Positions 17,510 through 30,781 are shown, counted from the stretch's first letter. The stretch: 49,200 bases of DNA from Rhodobacterales bacterium (GCA_009993005.1 JAACUH010000087.1:1-49200), one strand, 5' to 3'. Notes: generated by a model not told the origin, from the letters alone. Numbers and translations: made by a program.

Positions 17510-18511
17510 ATGCTGCCGCGCGCCCTCGTCCTTGCCACAGCCCTGGCCGCCCTGCTGGCGGCGGCGCCAGCCCATGCGCTGTGCAGCGGGGCGACCCTGC
17601 TCGACAGGCTCACCCCGGCCCAAACAGCCGCGCTCGCCACCGCCACCGCGGCCACCCCCTTTGCCGAAGGGCGCCTCTGGCAGGCCCGGCGCGGCGACAC
17701 CACACTCACGCTGATCGGCACGCTGCACCTGGCCGACCCCCGCCATCAGCCGCTGATCGAAACCGTGTCGCCCCTGATCGCCGCCGCCGACCTCGTGCTG
17801 CTTGAAATGACCCCGCAGGAAGAGGCCGCGATGCAGGCGGCGCTCGCCACCGACCCCTCGCTGATGTTCCGGACCGATGGCCCCACCCTGCCCGAACGGC
17901 TGGACGAGGCCACCTGGGCCGCCGTGGCCGAGGCCGCCCGCGCCCGCAACATCCCGCCTTTCATCGCCTCGCGGTTCCAGCCCTGGTTCCTGATGCTCAC
18001 CTTTTCGGTGCCGCCCTGCGCCATGCCTGACATGATGTCCGGCGGGCCCGGCCTCGACCAGTTGCTGATGCGCGAGGCCGAAGCGGCCGGCGTGCCGATG
18101 GCCGCACTCGAACCCTGGGACACGATCTTTGAACTCTTCGCGCAAAGCGACATCGACAGCCAGATCGCGTTGCTGCACCTGACCCTGCTCGACCCTGACC
18201 TGCAAAGCGAGATGCTTGTCGCCATGCGCGACAGCTATTTCGCCGGCCGCATCGCCGAAACCTGGGAGTTGTCCCGCCTGTCGCTGAATTTCCTGCCTGA
18301 TCTCTCCGCCGCCGAAGGCGCCGCCCTTTTCGCCCTGACCGAAGAGGCGCTCCTGACCACCCGCAACGCCGCCTGGATCAGGGTAATCGACACCGCCGCC
18401 GCCGCGCATGACAGCATCGTCCTCGCCGCCGGTGCCGCCCATCTGCCCGGGCAACAGGGCCTGCTGACGCTCCTGCAGTCGGACGGCTGGTCCATCACCC
18501 GGCTCGACTGA
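17510..18511 (+). CDS. TraB/GumN family protein, exported
   Basis: The 333-residue protein has a signal peptide (LVLATALAALLAAAPAHA) and the two family His motifs: LTLIGTLHLADPRHQPL near residue 65 and VLAAGAAHLPGQQGLL near the C-terminus. The TraB/PrgY/GumN fold is thought to be a metalloprotease related to Tiki. The role in proteobacteria is unclear. The start at 17510 has GGAAAGGG upstream; the frame is open to 17456. The product is probably periplasmic or lipid-associated. Confidence 0.9.
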   Translation: MLPRALVLATALAALLAAAPAHALCSGATLLDRLTPAQTAALATATAATPFAEGRLWQARRGDTTLTLIGTLHLADPRHQPLIETVSPLIAAADLVLLEMTPQEEAAMQAALATDPSLMFRTDGPTLPERLDEATWAAVAEAARARNIPPFIASRFQPWFLMLTFSVPPCAMPDMMSGGPGLDQLLMREAEAAGVPMAALEPWDTIFELFAQSDIDSQIALLHLTLLDPDLQSEMLVAMRDSYFAGRIAETWELSRLSLNFLPDLSAAEGAALFALTEEALLTTRNAAWIRVIDTAAAAHDSIVLAAGAAHLPGQQGLLTLLQSDGWSITRLD

Positions 18512-18519
18512 CGCGCCTT

Positions 18520-18557
18520 CCCCGGCTTCTCTGTGCCCCAAATACTCCCGCCGGAGG
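18520..18557 (+). repeat. Recurrent 3' intergenic motif, copy 3
   Basis: CCCCGGCTTCTCTGTGCCCC followed by AAATACTCCCGCCGGAGGC starts eight bases after the TraB-like stop codon. Its first 28 bases are identical to 23504-23531, and its last 11 (CCGCCGGAGGC) match the copies at 116-151 and 45638-45670. Confidence 0.8.
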
Positions 18558-18660
18558 CTCCGCACCACCCGTCCGCAGCCCGCGTTCGGCGTGGCGTGAC
18601 AACCCCGTCCCGCCCCCCTATAAGGCGCGCAACGCGAACCCTCCCAAGGACGACAGCACC

Positions 18661-19578
18661 ATGACCACCCTCGTTTTCGGCCACAAATCCCCCGATACCG
18701 ATTCCACCGGCTCTGCCATCGTCTGGGCCTGGTATCTCGACCATATGGGCACCAAGGCCGAGGCGCGGCTGCTGGGCACGCCCAATACAGAGGCCGCCTT
18801 TGTCGCCAAACACTGGGGGTTTGAGCTGCCGCCGCTGCTGGGCGATCTGGCCGCAGGGCAAAAGGTCGTCATCGTCGATACCAACAACCCGGCCGAACTG
18901 CCCGAGACCATCAACGCCGCCGACATCACCGCGATCATCGACCACCACAAGCTCGTGGGCGGGCTCGAGACCGCAGGTCCGATCGACATCACCATCCGCC
19001 CGCTCGCCTGCACCGCCACGCTGATGTATATGCTGATGGGCGCACATGGCGGCCATGCCCCCGATGGCATCAAGGGGCTGATGCTGTCCTGCATCATCTC
19101 GGACACCCTGGCCTTCCGCTCGCCCACCACCACCGACACCGACCGCCAGGTGGCAGAGCGGCTGGCCAGGGAACTGGGCGTCGATATCCCCACCCTGGCC
19201 GATGCGATGTTCGCCGCGAAATCCGACGTCAGCCGGTTCTCCGACGCGGAACTGCTGCGGATGGACAGCAAGGAATACACCGTGGAGGGCGTCGATTTCC
19301 GCGTCTCCGTGCTCGAAACCACGGCGCCGCAGGTGATCCTCGATCGCAAGGCCTCGCTGATGGCTTCCATGGAGGCTGTGGCGAAAGAGGATGGCGCCGA
19401 CCAGGTGCTGCTCTTTGTGGTGGACATCATCCGCGAGGAAGCCACGATGCTGATCCCCAATGATCTGACCAGAACCGTGGCCGAGAAAAGCTTTGGCGCC
19501 ACCGTGACCGGCGATACCGTGGTGCTGCCCGGGGTCATGAGCCGCAAGAAGCAGATCATCCCCGCGCTCAAGGTCTGA
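18661..19578 (+). CDS. ppaC: Manganese-dependent inorganic pyrophosphatase (family II)
   Basis: This 305-residue DHH-family phosphoesterase hydrolyses pyrophosphate to phosphate. It shows the metal motifs FGHKSPDTDSTGSAIVWAWY at the N-terminus, VIVDTNNP and the DHH signature IIDHHKLVGGL. The C-terminal DHHA2 domain includes the final VLPGVMSRKKQIIPAL. Family II enzymes use Mn or Co and differ from the common PpA. It is 18 bp from the HAD gene and probably transcribed with it. Confidence 0.97.
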   Translation: MTTLVFGHKSPDTDSTGSAIVWAWYLDHMGTKAEARLLGTPNTEAAFVAKHWGFELPPLLGDLAAGQKVVIVDTNNPAELPETINAADITAIIDHHKLVGGLETAGPIDITIRPLACTATLMYMLMGAHGGHAPDGIKGLMLSCIISDTLAFRSPTTTDTDRQVAERLARELGVDIPTLADAMFAAKSDVSRFSDAELLRMDSKEYTVEGVDFRVSVLETTAPQVILDRKASLMASMEAVAKEDGADQVLLFVVDIIREEATMLIPNDLTRTVAEKSFGATVTGDTVVLPGVMSRKKQIIPALKV

Positions 19579-19596
19579 GCTTCAGAGAGGCCCGTC

Positions 19597-20469
19597 ATGA
19601 CCGAGATCATCTCGTCCTTTGCCGATATCTCGGACCGCTATGACGCGGCCTTTGTCGATCTGTGGGGCTGCATGCATAACGGCGTGGCGGCCTTTCCCGC
19701 CGCTGTCGGCGCGATGCAGGCCTTTCGCGCGCAGGGCGGCAAGGTGGTGCTGGTCACCAACGCGCCGCGCCCGCGCGGCCCGGTCGAGGCGCAGATCGCG
19801 GGCCTCGGCATCCCCGCCGACGCCTGGGACGTGATCGCGACCTCGGGCGACGCGACGCGCCTGGCGCTCTTTACCGGGGTGATCGGCTGCCATGTGCATT
19901 TCATCGGCGAGCCGCATGACCAGAGCTTTTTCGACCCGCTGCACATCATTGCCGACCCGGTGACGATCACGCAGGTCCCGCTCGAAGAGGCCACCGGCAT
20001 CATCTGCACCGGCCCCGCCGACCCCATGGCCGACCCGGCCGTCTATCGCCCCCAGTTCCTCTATGCCAAGAACAAGGGGCTGAAACTGCTCTGCGCCAAC
20101 CCCGATATCGTGGTGGACCGCGGGCACAGCCGCGAATGGTGCGCCGGCGCGCTGGCGCAGCTTTATACCGAGATGGGGGGCGAGAGCCTCTATTTCGGCA
20201 AGCCGCATCCGCCGATCTATGACCTCGCCCGCCGCCGGCTTGCCGCGCTGGGGGTCGAACCCGGCAACGCCCGCATCATCGCCATCGGCGACGGCATCCA
20301 CACCGACATCCAGGGCGCGATGGGCGAGGATATCGACAGCCTGTTCATCTCCGGCGGGCTTGCGGCGGCGGAAACGGCCACGACCGATCAGCCCGAGCCG
20401 GGCGCGCTGGCAAGTTTTCTCGACCGCGCGATGCTCGCCCCGACCTTTGCCATCGGCTATCTGCGCTGA
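19597..20469 (+). CDS. HAD-superfamily hydrolase (TIGR01459 type)
   Basis: The 290-residue protein has the HAD class IIA layout: a nucleophile region AAFVDLWGCMHNGVAAFP, then KVVLVTNAPRPRGPVEAQI, and a C-terminal IAIGDGIHTDIQGAMGEDID. It belongs to the family of alphaproteobacterial hydrolases annotated as TIGR01459, related to NagD. The substrate is unknown, probably a phosphorylated metabolite. It follows ppaC closely in a likely shared transcript. Confidence 0.92.
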   Translation: MTEIISSFADISDRYDAAFVDLWGCMHNGVAAFPAAVGAMQAFRAQGGKVVLVTNAPRPRGPVEAQIAGLGIPADAWDVIATSGDATRLALFTGVIGCHVHFIGEPHDQSFFDPLHIIADPVTITQVPLEEATGIICTGPADPMADPAVYRPQFLYAKNKGLKLLCANPDIVVDRGHSREWCAGALAQLYTEMGGESLYFGKPHPPIYDLARRRLAALGVEPGNARIIAIGDGIHTDIQGAMGEDIDSLFISGGLAAAETATTDQPEPGALASFLDRAMLAPTFAIGYLR

Positions 20470-20482
20470 CGTCTTTCTGCGC

Positions 20483-20511
20483 TTGCAAAGTAATTTTGTT
20501 TCGTTTATATG
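20483..20511 (+). promoter_or_regulatory. Promoter of the MaoC gene
   Basis: TTGCAA (20483-20488), 17 bases of AT-rich spacer, and TATATG (20506-20511). The region is strikingly AT-rich in a GC-rich window, and it lies 38-66 bp ahead of the ATG at 20549. It is the best sigma-70-like match I see in the 17-25 kb gene run. Confidence 0.6.
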
Positions 20512-20548
20512 TCTCACAACGTTCTCTTTGTTGCGCGATGGATCACAT

Positions 20549-20992
20549 ATGTTGGACAATCAGCCCCGCGGCACGATCTGCATCGAGGATATCGAGATCG
20601 GCATGGTCCGCTCTGTCGCCAAGGTCATCACCGACCGCGACATCGCGCTCTTTGCCGAGGTCTCGACCGACCACAACCCCGTGCATCTGGATGAAGCCTA
20701 TGCGCAGGACACCATATTCGGTGGCCGCATCGCGCATGGCATGCTGACGGCAGGGCTCGTGTCGGCCGTGATCGGCGAGCAGCTCCCCGGCCACGGCACT
20801 GTCTATCTGGGACAGTCGCTGCGCTTTCTCGCCCCCGTGCGGCCCGGCGACCTCGTCACGGCCGAGGTCGAGGTGACCGCCATCGACCACGCCAGACGCC
20901 GCGTGACGATGGACACGCGCTGCCTCGTCGCCGGCAAGAAGGTGCTGGCGGGCGAGGCGCTCGTCATGGCCCCCAGCCGCAAGTTCGACTGA
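20549..20992 (+). CDS. MaoC-family hotdog-fold hydratase
   Basis: The 147-residue protein has the hydratase-2 motif VSTDHNPVHLDEAYAQDTIF with the following GGRIAHGML, so the catalytic Asp and His are both present. This type hydrates trans-2-enoyl-CoA to (R)-3-hydroxyacyl-CoA; PhaJ and related enzymes feed polyhydroxyalkanoate synthesis. Whether the substrate here is CoA-bound, and which one, cannot be told. It has its own promoter just upstream and is followed 58 bp later by ribF. Confidence 0.92.
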   Translation: MLDNQPRGTICIEDIEIGMVRSVAKVITDRDIALFAEVSTDHNPVHLDEAYAQDTIFGGRIAHGMLTAGLVSAVIGEQLPGHGTVYLGQSLRFLAPVRPGDLVTAEVEVTAIDHARRRVTMDTRCLVAGKKVLAGEALVMAPSRKFD

Positions 20993-21050
20993 CCGCACCC
21001 GCGTGCCCCCCGCCCTTGCACCGCCCGGCAAGGGACGCTACCCAAGCGCC

Positions 21051-21989
21051 ATGCGCATCATCCGTGACATCGCCTTTATCGACCCGGCCGACCGTGGCGC
21101 CGCCGTGGCCATCGGCAACTTTGACGGTGTGCATCTGGGCCACCGCGCGGTGATCGACCTCGCCCGTGCCGCCGCCGCGCAGAGCGGCGCGCCGCTGGGT
21201 ATCCTCACCTTCGAGCCGCATCCGCGCGCCTATTTCGTCCCCGGTGCGCCCCCCTTCCGGCTGATGGACGCCGCCGCCCGCGCGCATCGTCTTGAAAAGC
21301 TCGATGTTGAAAAACTGTATGAACTGCCCTTCAACGCTGCCCTGGCGAGCCTTTCTGCGCAGGAATTTGCAAGTGACGTGATCGTCCGCGCGCTGGGTCT
21401 GCGCCACGTCGTGGTCGGAGAGGACTTCTGCTTTGGCAAGGGGCGCCGCGGCACGGCCGCCGACCTCGCCGCCTTTGGCGCGCAGATGGGCTTTGGCGTC
21501 ACCATCGCGCCGATGGTCGATCTGGGCGCAGGCGAAGTGTCCTCGACCGCGATCCGCGCGGCGCTCACAGACGGTCGCCCCCGCGACGCCGCCGCCATGC
21601 TGGGCCATTGGCACCGGATCGAAGGCCCGGTGATCCGCGGCGACCAGCGCGGCCGCGACCTCGGCTATCCCACCGCCAACATGTCGATCGCCGGCCTTCA
21701 CCCACCCCGTTTCGGCGTCTATGCGGTCAAGGCCGATGTCCTCGACGGCCCCCATGCCGGCAGCTACGACGGCGCCGCCTCGATCGGGGTGCGGCCGATG
21801 TTCGGCATCAACCAGCCCAATTGCGAGACCTACCTCTTTGATTTCAATGGCGACCTTTACGGTGCCACGCTCTCGGTCGCGCTGGTGGAGTATCTGCGCC
21901 CCGAGGCGCGGTTCGACAGCCTGCCCGCCCTCATCACCCAGATGGACGCCGATTGCGCCCGCGCCCGCGAGATCCTGCCCCATGTCTGA
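21051..21989 (+). CDS. ribF: Bifunctional riboflavin kinase / FAD synthetase
   Basis: The 312-residue protein has the N-terminal FMN adenylyltransferase domain with VAIGNFDGVHLGHRAVIDLA, then the SSTAIR motif (EVSSTAIRAAL). The C-terminal riboflavin kinase domain has GYPTANMSI. It makes FMN and then FAD, a cofactor for enzymes such as TrxB. The frame is open to 21003, but the ATG at 21051 gives the usual start. It overlaps the next gene by eight bases. Confidence 0.96.
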   Translation: MRIIRDIAFIDPADRGAAVAIGNFDGVHLGHRAVIDLARAAAAQSGAPLGILTFEPHPRAYFVPGAPPFRLMDAAARAHRLEKLDVEKLYELPFNAALASLSAQEFASDVIVRALGLRHVVVGEDFCFGKGRRGTAADLAAFGAQMGFGVTIAPMVDLGAGEVSSTAIRAALTDGRPRDAAAMLGHWHRIEGPVIRGDQRGRDLGYPTANMSIAGLHPPRFGVYAVKADVLDGPHAGSYDGAASIGVRPMFGINQPNCETYLFDFNGDLYGATLSVALVEYLRPEARFDSLPALITQMDADCARAREILPHV

Positions 21990-22455
21990 CGACCCGATCG
22001 ACCGCGGCGGCCTGCGCCGCCGCTTCTGGGAAACCGAGCCGCTGGAAAAGCTCACCCCCCAGGAATGGGAGGCGCTGTGCGACGGCTGCGGCAAATGCTG
22101 CCTCAACAAGCTCGAGGATGAGGATACCGGCGAAGTCGTGCTGACCCGCGTCGCCTGCCGCCTGCTCGACGACCAGACCTGCCGCTGCGCGCAATACCCG
22201 ATCCGCCATCAGTTCGTGCCGGAATGCATCGTGCTGACGCCCAAGACCATCGCCCGGAACCACTACTGGCTGCCCAAGACCTGCGCCTACAAACTGCGCT
22301 ACGAAGGCCGCCCGCTCTACCCCTGGCACCCGCTCAACAGCGGCACGGCCCAGTCCGTGCATGACGCGGGCATGTCGGTGCAGGGCCTCACCATCCCCGA
22401 ATTCGAGGTGGATGAGGACAGTTGGGACGAGCATATCATCGAGGAGCCGCTCTGA
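21982..22455 (+). CDS. YcgN/UPF0260 cysteine-cluster protein
   Basis: The 157-residue protein has several clustered cysteines: CDGCGKCCLNK, ACRLLDDQTCRCAQYP, PECIVL and LPKTCAYKLRYEG. That is the UPF0260 (YcgN) pattern, a likely metal or Fe-S binding site. Its function is unknown. It starts inside the ribF end, so it is probably translated in coupling with it. Confidence 0.93.
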   Translation: MSDDPIDRGGLRRRFWETEPLEKLTPQEWEALCDGCGKCCLNKLEDEDTGEVVLTRVACRLLDDQTCRCAQYPIRHQFVPECIVLTPKTIARNHYWLPKTCAYKLRYEGRPLYPWHPLNSGTAQSVHDAGMSVQGLTIPEFEVDEDSWDEHIIEEPL

Positions 22456-23502
22456 ATGTTTTTCGCCTCCGACAATGCCGGCCCCGTGCACCCTGCGGTG
22501 ATCGAGGCCCTCGCCGCCGCCAATAGGGGCTATGCCAGCGCCTATGGCACGGATGCGCTGATGGACGGCGTGCGCGCCCGCATCCGCGAGATCTTCGAGG
22601 CGCCCGAGGCGGCGGTCTATCTGGTCGCGACCGGCACCGCGGCCAATTCCCTGCTGCTCGCCACCCTGTCAAAGCCCTGGGAGACGATCTTTTGCACGCC
22701 AATGGCGCATATCCACGAGGATGAGTGCAACGCACCCGAGTTCTATTCGGGCGCAAAACTCACCCTCGTGCCCGCCACCGACGCCAAACTCACCCCCACC
22801 GCCCTGCACGCGGCGATCGCGGCCGAACAGTCGCGCGGCGTGCACGGGCCGCAGCGCGGGCCGGTGTCGCTCACACAGGCGACCGAAAAGGGCACGCTCT
22901 ACACGCTGGACGAGATCGCGGCGCTCACAGCCACCGCCCGCGATTTCGGCATCAGAACCCATATGGACGGCGCGCGCTTCGCCAATGCACTGGTCAGCCT
23001 CGGCTGCACCCCCGCAGAGATGACCTGGCGCGCGGGCATCGATGCGCTCAGCTTTGGCGGGACCAAGAACGGGCTGATGGGCGTCGAGGCGGCGGTGATC
23101 TTTGACCCCGCGCTGGCCTGGGAGTTCGAACTGCGCCGCAAACGCGGCGCGCATCTGTTCTCCAAACACCGCTATCTCTCGGCCCAGATGCAGGCCTATC
23201 TGGCCGATGACCTCTGGCTCGACCTCGCCGCGCGCGCCAATGCCAACCTCGCGCATCTGGTGGCAGGCCTGCGCGCCCTGCCCGACTGCACCCTCGCCTG
23301 GGAGCCCGCCGCCAACCTCGTCTTTGCCCGCCTGCCCCGCCGCCTGCACCAGCGCGTCCGCGCCGCCGGCGCCAGCTATTACGTCTGGGACGGCGACCCC
23401 GACCACGGCGACCCCGATGAACTGCTGCTCGCCCGTTTCGTCTGCGACTGGTCCCTGCCCCGGGCCGAGATCGACCGCTTCCTCAGCCTGCTGGCAGACT
23501 GA
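22456..23502 (+). CDS. PLP-dependent low-specificity L-threonine aldolase / beta-eliminating lyase family
   Basis: The 348-residue protein is a fold-type I PLP enzyme. The N-terminus MFFASDNAGPVHPAVIEALA, the HIHEDECNAPE substrate segment and the PLP-binding Lys in DALSFGGTKNGLMGVEA all match threonine aldolases, which cleave threonine or allo-threonine to glycine and acetaldehyde. The start abuts the previous stop (TGAATG). Related beta-eliminating lyases cannot be excluded. Confidence 0.92.
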   Translation: MFFASDNAGPVHPAVIEALAAANRGYASAYGTDALMDGVRARIREIFEAPEAAVYLVATGTAANSLLLATLSKPWETIFCTPMAHIHEDECNAPEFYSGAKLTLVPATDAKLTPTALHAAIAAEQSRGVHGPQRGPVSLTQATEKGTLYTLDEIAALTATARDFGIRTHMDGARFANALVSLGCTPAEMTWRAGIDALSFGGTKNGLMGVEAAVIFDPALAWEFELRRKRGAHLFSKHRYLSAQMQAYLADDLWLDLAARANANLAHLVAGLRALPDCTLAWEPAANLVFARLPRRLHQRVRAAGASYYVWDGDPDHGDPDELLLARFVCDWSLPRAEIDRFLSLLAD

Positions 23503-23503
23503 C

Positions 23504-23531
23504 CCCCGGCTTCTCTGTGCCCCAAATACTC
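23504..23531 (+). repeat. Recurrent 3' intergenic motif, copy 4 (shortened)
   Basis: CCCCGGCTTCTCTGTGCCCC followed by AAATACTC is identical over 28 bp to 18520-18547. It starts one base after the stop codon of the threonine aldolase-like gene. The CCCGCCGGAGGC end is missing. Confidence 0.8.
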
Positions 23532-23563
23532 AACTCCACCCGCGCCGCCTGCGCGCGGTCCGG

Positions 23564-24163
23564 TCAGAGCGTACCCGCCAGATGCGCCTCCAGATCACCA
23601 AGCCGGTCCTGCCCCCAGAACCGCGCATCGTCATCGGTGATGAAGAACGGCGCGCCAAAGACGCCGCGCGCGACGGCCTCCTCCAGATTGGCGGCATAGG
23701 CCTCGGCCCCGGCAAGCAGCCCGCGGTCGGCCAGCGTCGGGTCGAACCCGGCGGCTGCGAGACAGTCACGGATCACCTCATCCTCGGCGATGTTGCGCTC
23801 TTGCGCCCAGACCGCCGCCGTTATCCCTGCCACCAGCCCGGCGAGGTCGCCCCCACCGGCCTTTTGCGCCGCGATGATGGCATAAGAAGACGGCGCGGGG
23901 TTCGTGGGCCAGAAGGCCGGGCGCAGGTTCAGCGGCAACCCGGCCTTTGTCGCCTGCCGGGCCATGTCCTGCGCACGGTAGTCCATCCGGCTCGGGTGCC
24001 GGTCCTTGGGCGCGGTGCCACCGGTGCGCGGGAACAGCGCCATGATGTCAAAGGGCTTGCAGGTCAGCGTCGCCCCATGCCGCGCCGCGATCTCGAAAGG
24101 CTGCCGCCCGGCAAGGTAGGTATAGGGCGAGATGGTTGCAAAGAAGTAATCGACATGCGGCAT
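23564..24163 (-). CDS. 2-hydroxychromene-2-carboxylate isomerase family (DsbA-fold)
   Basis: The 199-residue protein has the kappa-class GST/HCCA layout: [16 protein letters not shown] with the likely catalytic Ser, then [17 protein letters not shown], and the cis-Pro stretch [25 protein letters not shown] isomerase acts on naphthalene breakdown products, but many family members have other GSH-dependent roles. There are no aromatic degradation genes nearby, so the substrate is unknown. It is the only minus-strand gene in the 17-25 kb run. Confidence 0.88.
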   Translation of the reverse strand: MPHVDYFFATISPYTYLAGRQPFEIAARHGATLTCKPFDIMALFPRTGGTAPKDRHPSRMDYRAQDMARQATKAGLPLNLRPAFWPTNPAPSSYAIIAAQKAGGGDLAGLVAGITAAVWAQERNIAEDEVIRDCLAAAGFDPTLADRGLLAGAEAYAANLEEAVARGVFGAPFFITDDDARFWGQDRLGDLEAHLAGTL

Positions 24164-24290
24164 TTGTTCCCTCCTCGGACCTCAACATTGCCCCGACACT
24201 AGGCCAGACCGGCGCCCTGTGCTAGGCGGTGGCTACGTCACGAATCCGTTGCATCGCGCAACGTCGGACCCCTGCCAGAGGACCACCCCC

Positions 24291-25301
24291 ATGAACGAAC
24301 CCAAGCTCATTTCCGGCAATGCAAACCAGTCCCTGGCGCGCGCGGTCGCCCGACGCATGTCGCTGCATCGCGGGATGAGCGTGAGCCTTGTCGATGCACG
24401 CATCGAACGGTTCAATGATCAGGAAATCTTTGTCGAGGTGTTCGAGAACGTGCGCGGCGAGGATATGTTCATCATCCAGCCGACCTCGAACCCCGCCAAT
24501 GACAACCTCATGGAACTGCTCATCATTGCCGACACGCTGCGGCGGTCCTCGGCCGGGCGCATCACGGCCGTGATCCCCTATTTCGGCTATGCCCGGCAGG
24601 ACCGGCGCACCAAGGCGCGCACGCCGATCAGTGCGAAACTGGTGGCGAACCTGATCACCGAAGCCGGGATCGAGCGGGTTTTGACGCTCGACCTTCATGC
24701 CGCGCAGATCCAGGGGTTCTTCGACATTCCGGTGGACAATCTCTATGCCTCGCCGATCTTCTCGCTCGACATCCAGCACCATTTTGCCGGGCGCATGGAC
24801 AGCCTGATGGTGGTCTCGCCCGACGTCGGCGGCGTGGCGCGCGCGCGCGATCTGGCGAAACGGATCAATGCGCCGCTCGCCATCGTGGACAAACGCCGCG
24901 AAAAGGCCGGTGAAGTGGCCGAGATGACGGTGATCGGCGATGTGACCGGCAAGACCTGCCTGCTGATCGACGACATCTGCGACACCGCCGGCACCCTGTG
25001 CAAGGCCGCCGAAGAGCTGATGAAGGCCGGTGCGGTCGAGGTGCACAGCTATATCACCCATGGCGTGCTGTCGGGGCCGGCGGTCGAGCGGATCTGCAAT
25101 TCGGTGATGAAATCGCTGGTCATCACCGATTCGATCGAGCCGACCGCAGCGGTCAAGGCCGCGCGCAACATCCGCATCGTGCCGACCGCTCCGCTCTTTG
25201 CGCAGGCGATCCTGAACATCTGGCACGGCACCTCGGTGTCGTCGCTGTTCGACCCCGAAACACTGGGGCCGATCTATGAGGGCATGTATTCCGCCGCCTG
25301 A
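24291..25301 (+). CDS. prs: Ribose-phosphate pyrophosphokinase
   Basis: This makes PRPP from ribose-5-phosphate and ATP for purine, pyrimidine, His and Trp synthesis. The 336-residue protein shows the Mg site stretch [20 protein letters not shown], the flexible loop [14 protein letters not shown] and the PRPP-binding loop [15 protein letters not shown]. It should form hexamers. I chose ATG 24291; the open frame reaches 24219. It is convergent with, and 8 bp from, the lectin gene. Confidence 0.97.
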   Translation: MNEPKLISGNANQSLARAVARRMSLHRGMSVSLVDARIERFNDQEIFVEVFENVRGEDMFIIQPTSNPANDNLMELLIIADTLRRSSAGRITAVIPYFGYARQDRRTKARTPISAKLVANLITEAGIERVLTLDLHAAQIQGFFDIPVDNLYASPIFSLDIQHHFAGRMDSLMVVSPDVGGVARARDLAKRINAPLAIVDKRREKAGEVAEMTVIGDVTGKTCLLIDDICDTAGTLCKAAEELMKAGAVEVHSYITHGVLSGPAVERICNSVMKSLVITDSIEPTAAVKAARNIRIVPTAPLFAQAILNIWHGTSVSSLFDPETLGPIYEGMYSAA

Positions 25302-25309
25302 ACCGCACC

Positions 25310-25660
25310 CTAGTCGAGCGACCAGATCTCCTCGTCCTCGACCGGGCCGATCGCCTGCCAGCGCACCCGCACCCGCGCGATCTTGCTGTCGCCCCAGGTG
25401 CGGAACAGGATGGCAAAGCCCTGCGCGGTGACATCCTCGGTGGTCACATCAGCCCGCGCATTGGCGATGTTCGACATGTCCCACATCGACAGACCGACAA
25501 TGACGGAGGGCGCGTCCAGAAATGCGTCCGAGAACTGCACATGGGCACGTGTCTGGCGCGGGCCGTCGCCGGTCCACATCACGCCGTCATGTTCGAAATC
25601 CGAAAACAGGATGACATCACCCTGATCGATCCCGATCGCCCGGTGTCCAAGTCGCTTCAT
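25310..25660 (-). CDS. H-type lectin domain protein
   Basis: The 116-residue protein looks like a single H-type lectin domain (a sugar-binding fold known from snail agglutinins): DVILFSDFEHDGVMWTG, VQFSDAFLDAPSVIVGLSMW and the closing FRTWGDSKIARVRVRWQAI. No signal peptide is seen. The gene follows atpC on the same strand after the atp terminator. The assignment is from family memory and its function is unknown. Confidence 0.78.
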   Translation of the reverse strand: MKRLGHRAIGIDQGDVILFSDFEHDGVMWTGDGPRQTRAHVQFSDAFLDAPSVIVGLSMWDMSNIANARADVTTEDVTAQGFAILFRTWGDSKIARVRVRWQAIGPVEDEEIWSLD

Positions 25661-25741
25661 GTCGTCCGCAAGTCCGTCGTCGTCCCCGATGATCCACTAT
25701 CACCGGATTGGGGCACAACTGCGAAAAGAAAACGAAAAAGA

Positions 25742-25769
25742 AAAAGGCCCCGCAAAAGCAGGGCCTTTT
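25742..25769 (-). terminator. Terminator after the atp operon
   Basis: On the minus strand AAAAGGCCCTGC, a TTTT loop and GCGGGGCCTTTT form a stem with one mismatch, then TTCTTTTTC follows. It lies 24 bases after the atpC stop and has an A-run on its other side too, so it could act in both directions. Confidence 0.88.
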
Positions 25770-25792
25770 GCAAAATCTCCATGGGCCTCGCG

Positions 25793-26203
25793 TCAGACGC
25801 GGCCGGAAAGGCCGATCTGTTCGCCCATCGCGAGCATGTCGGCGAGCGTCTTGGCCGCGACATCGACCGAACCCGCCTCGGCGGCAGAGGCCGCCGCACG
25901 GGCTTCGGCCAGCATGCCGTCGAACAGCGCCTGGGTCACTTCACCCTTGGGCAGCGCCTGTTCGGCCAGCACCGACACGCTGGCGGCCGTGATCTCGGCA
26001 AAGCCGCCGGAGACGACATAATCATCCGTGCCGCCGGCATGGACCACGCGCAGCACACCGGGGCGCAGGGTGGTGATGGTCGGGGCATGATCGGCCATCG
26101 CCGTCATGTCCCCGTCCGCACCGGGGATCTGCACTTCGCGGGCCTGAACCGATGCCAGACGCCGTTCCGGCGATACGAGGTCGAACTGAACCGTGTCTGC
26201 CAT
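25793..26203 (-). CDS. atpC: ATP synthase F1 subunit epsilon
   Basis: The 136-residue subunit starts [20 protein letters not shown] and has the beta-sandwich N-terminal domain with [20 protein letters not shown]. It regulates and couples rotation in F1. It is the last gene of the operon, 9 bp from atpD, and ends before a strong terminator. The C-terminal helical region is short, as usual in alphaproteobacteria. Confidence 0.97.
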   Translation of the reverse strand: MADTVQFDLVSPERRLASVQAREVQIPGADGDMTAMADHAPTITTLRPGVLRVVHAGGTDDYVVSGGFAEITAASVSVLAEQALPKGEVTQALFDGMLAEARAAASAAEAGSVDVAAKTLADMLAMGEQIGLSGRV

Positions 26204-26212
26204 CTATCCTCC

Positions 26213-28524
<2,312 letters not shown>

Positions 28525-28549
28525 TGGCCCGTCTCCCTATCTTGACGGC

Positions 28550-30087
<1,538 letters not shown>

Positions 30088-30088
<1 letters not shown>

Positions 30089-30648
30089 TATCCGACCTCT
30101 TTCATGGTGTTCTGGAGTGCCTGGAGCTTCGAGGCGATCGAGGTGTCGATCATCTTCGAGCCAATTTTCACGACAAGACCGCCAATGAGGCTTTCATCGA
30201 CGGTCTGGATGATCTTCACGTCCTTGCCGGCCTGCGCCGAAAGGGTTTTCGCGAGCTTGTCGGCCTGTGTCTTGGTCAGCGCCTTGGCCGATGCGACCTC
30301 GGCCGTGACCTCGCCCTTTTCCGCCGCGATCATCGCGCGCAGCACGGTGATGAGCTGCGGCAGGACAAACAGGCGGCGCTTGGCCGCCATCAGGCCGAGC
30401 AGACTGGTGACATCCTTTGACAGGCCCATCTTGCCTGCGACCGCGGCAATCGCCGCCGCCTGATCGTCGCGCGTATAGAGCGGCGACGTGATCAGGTCAC
30501 GCAGGTCGGCACTGCCGCGCAGCGCCGCGTCGAGCGCATCGACATCGGTTTCCAGAGAGGCCAGCGCCTTGCCGTCGTGGGCCAGGTCGAACATCGCCTT
30601 GGCATAGCGGCTGGCGATGCCGGTTGAAATCGAAGCTGGTTCGGACAC
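30088..30648 (-). CDS. atpH: ATP synthase F1 subunit delta
   Basis: The 186-residue peripheral-stalk subunit starts [20 protein letters not shown] from a GTG at 30648, with GGAAGGGTGG ahead of it. This gives the usual length; the frame is open to 30732 (ATG), giving a 28-residue extension without homology that I recognise. The C-terminal segment [19 protein letters not shown] is the conserved OSCP signature. It is the first gene of atpHAGDC. F0 genes are not in this operon, as in other alphaproteobacteria. Confidence 0.95.
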
Positions 30649-30752
30649 GTCCACCCTTCCGATGTCTTGGCCCCGCGCCACCCGCAGCAGGGCGGGCACA
30701 AGAGCAGCCTGAAACGCCTCCGTGTGTATCACGGGGGCGTCAAATCACGGGC

Positions 30753-30781
30753 GATGTAGCAGAGGCTTTGGGGTGTCGCAA
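30753..30781 (-). promoter_or_regulatory. Possible atp operon promoter
   Basis: On the minus strand TTGCGA (30776-30781), 17 bases, and TACATC (30753-30758). It lies about 105 bp upstream of the atpH GTG. Spacing is ideal and hexamers are moderate. Nothing better stands out in the 231-bp gap to the methyltransferase gene. Confidence 0.4.
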
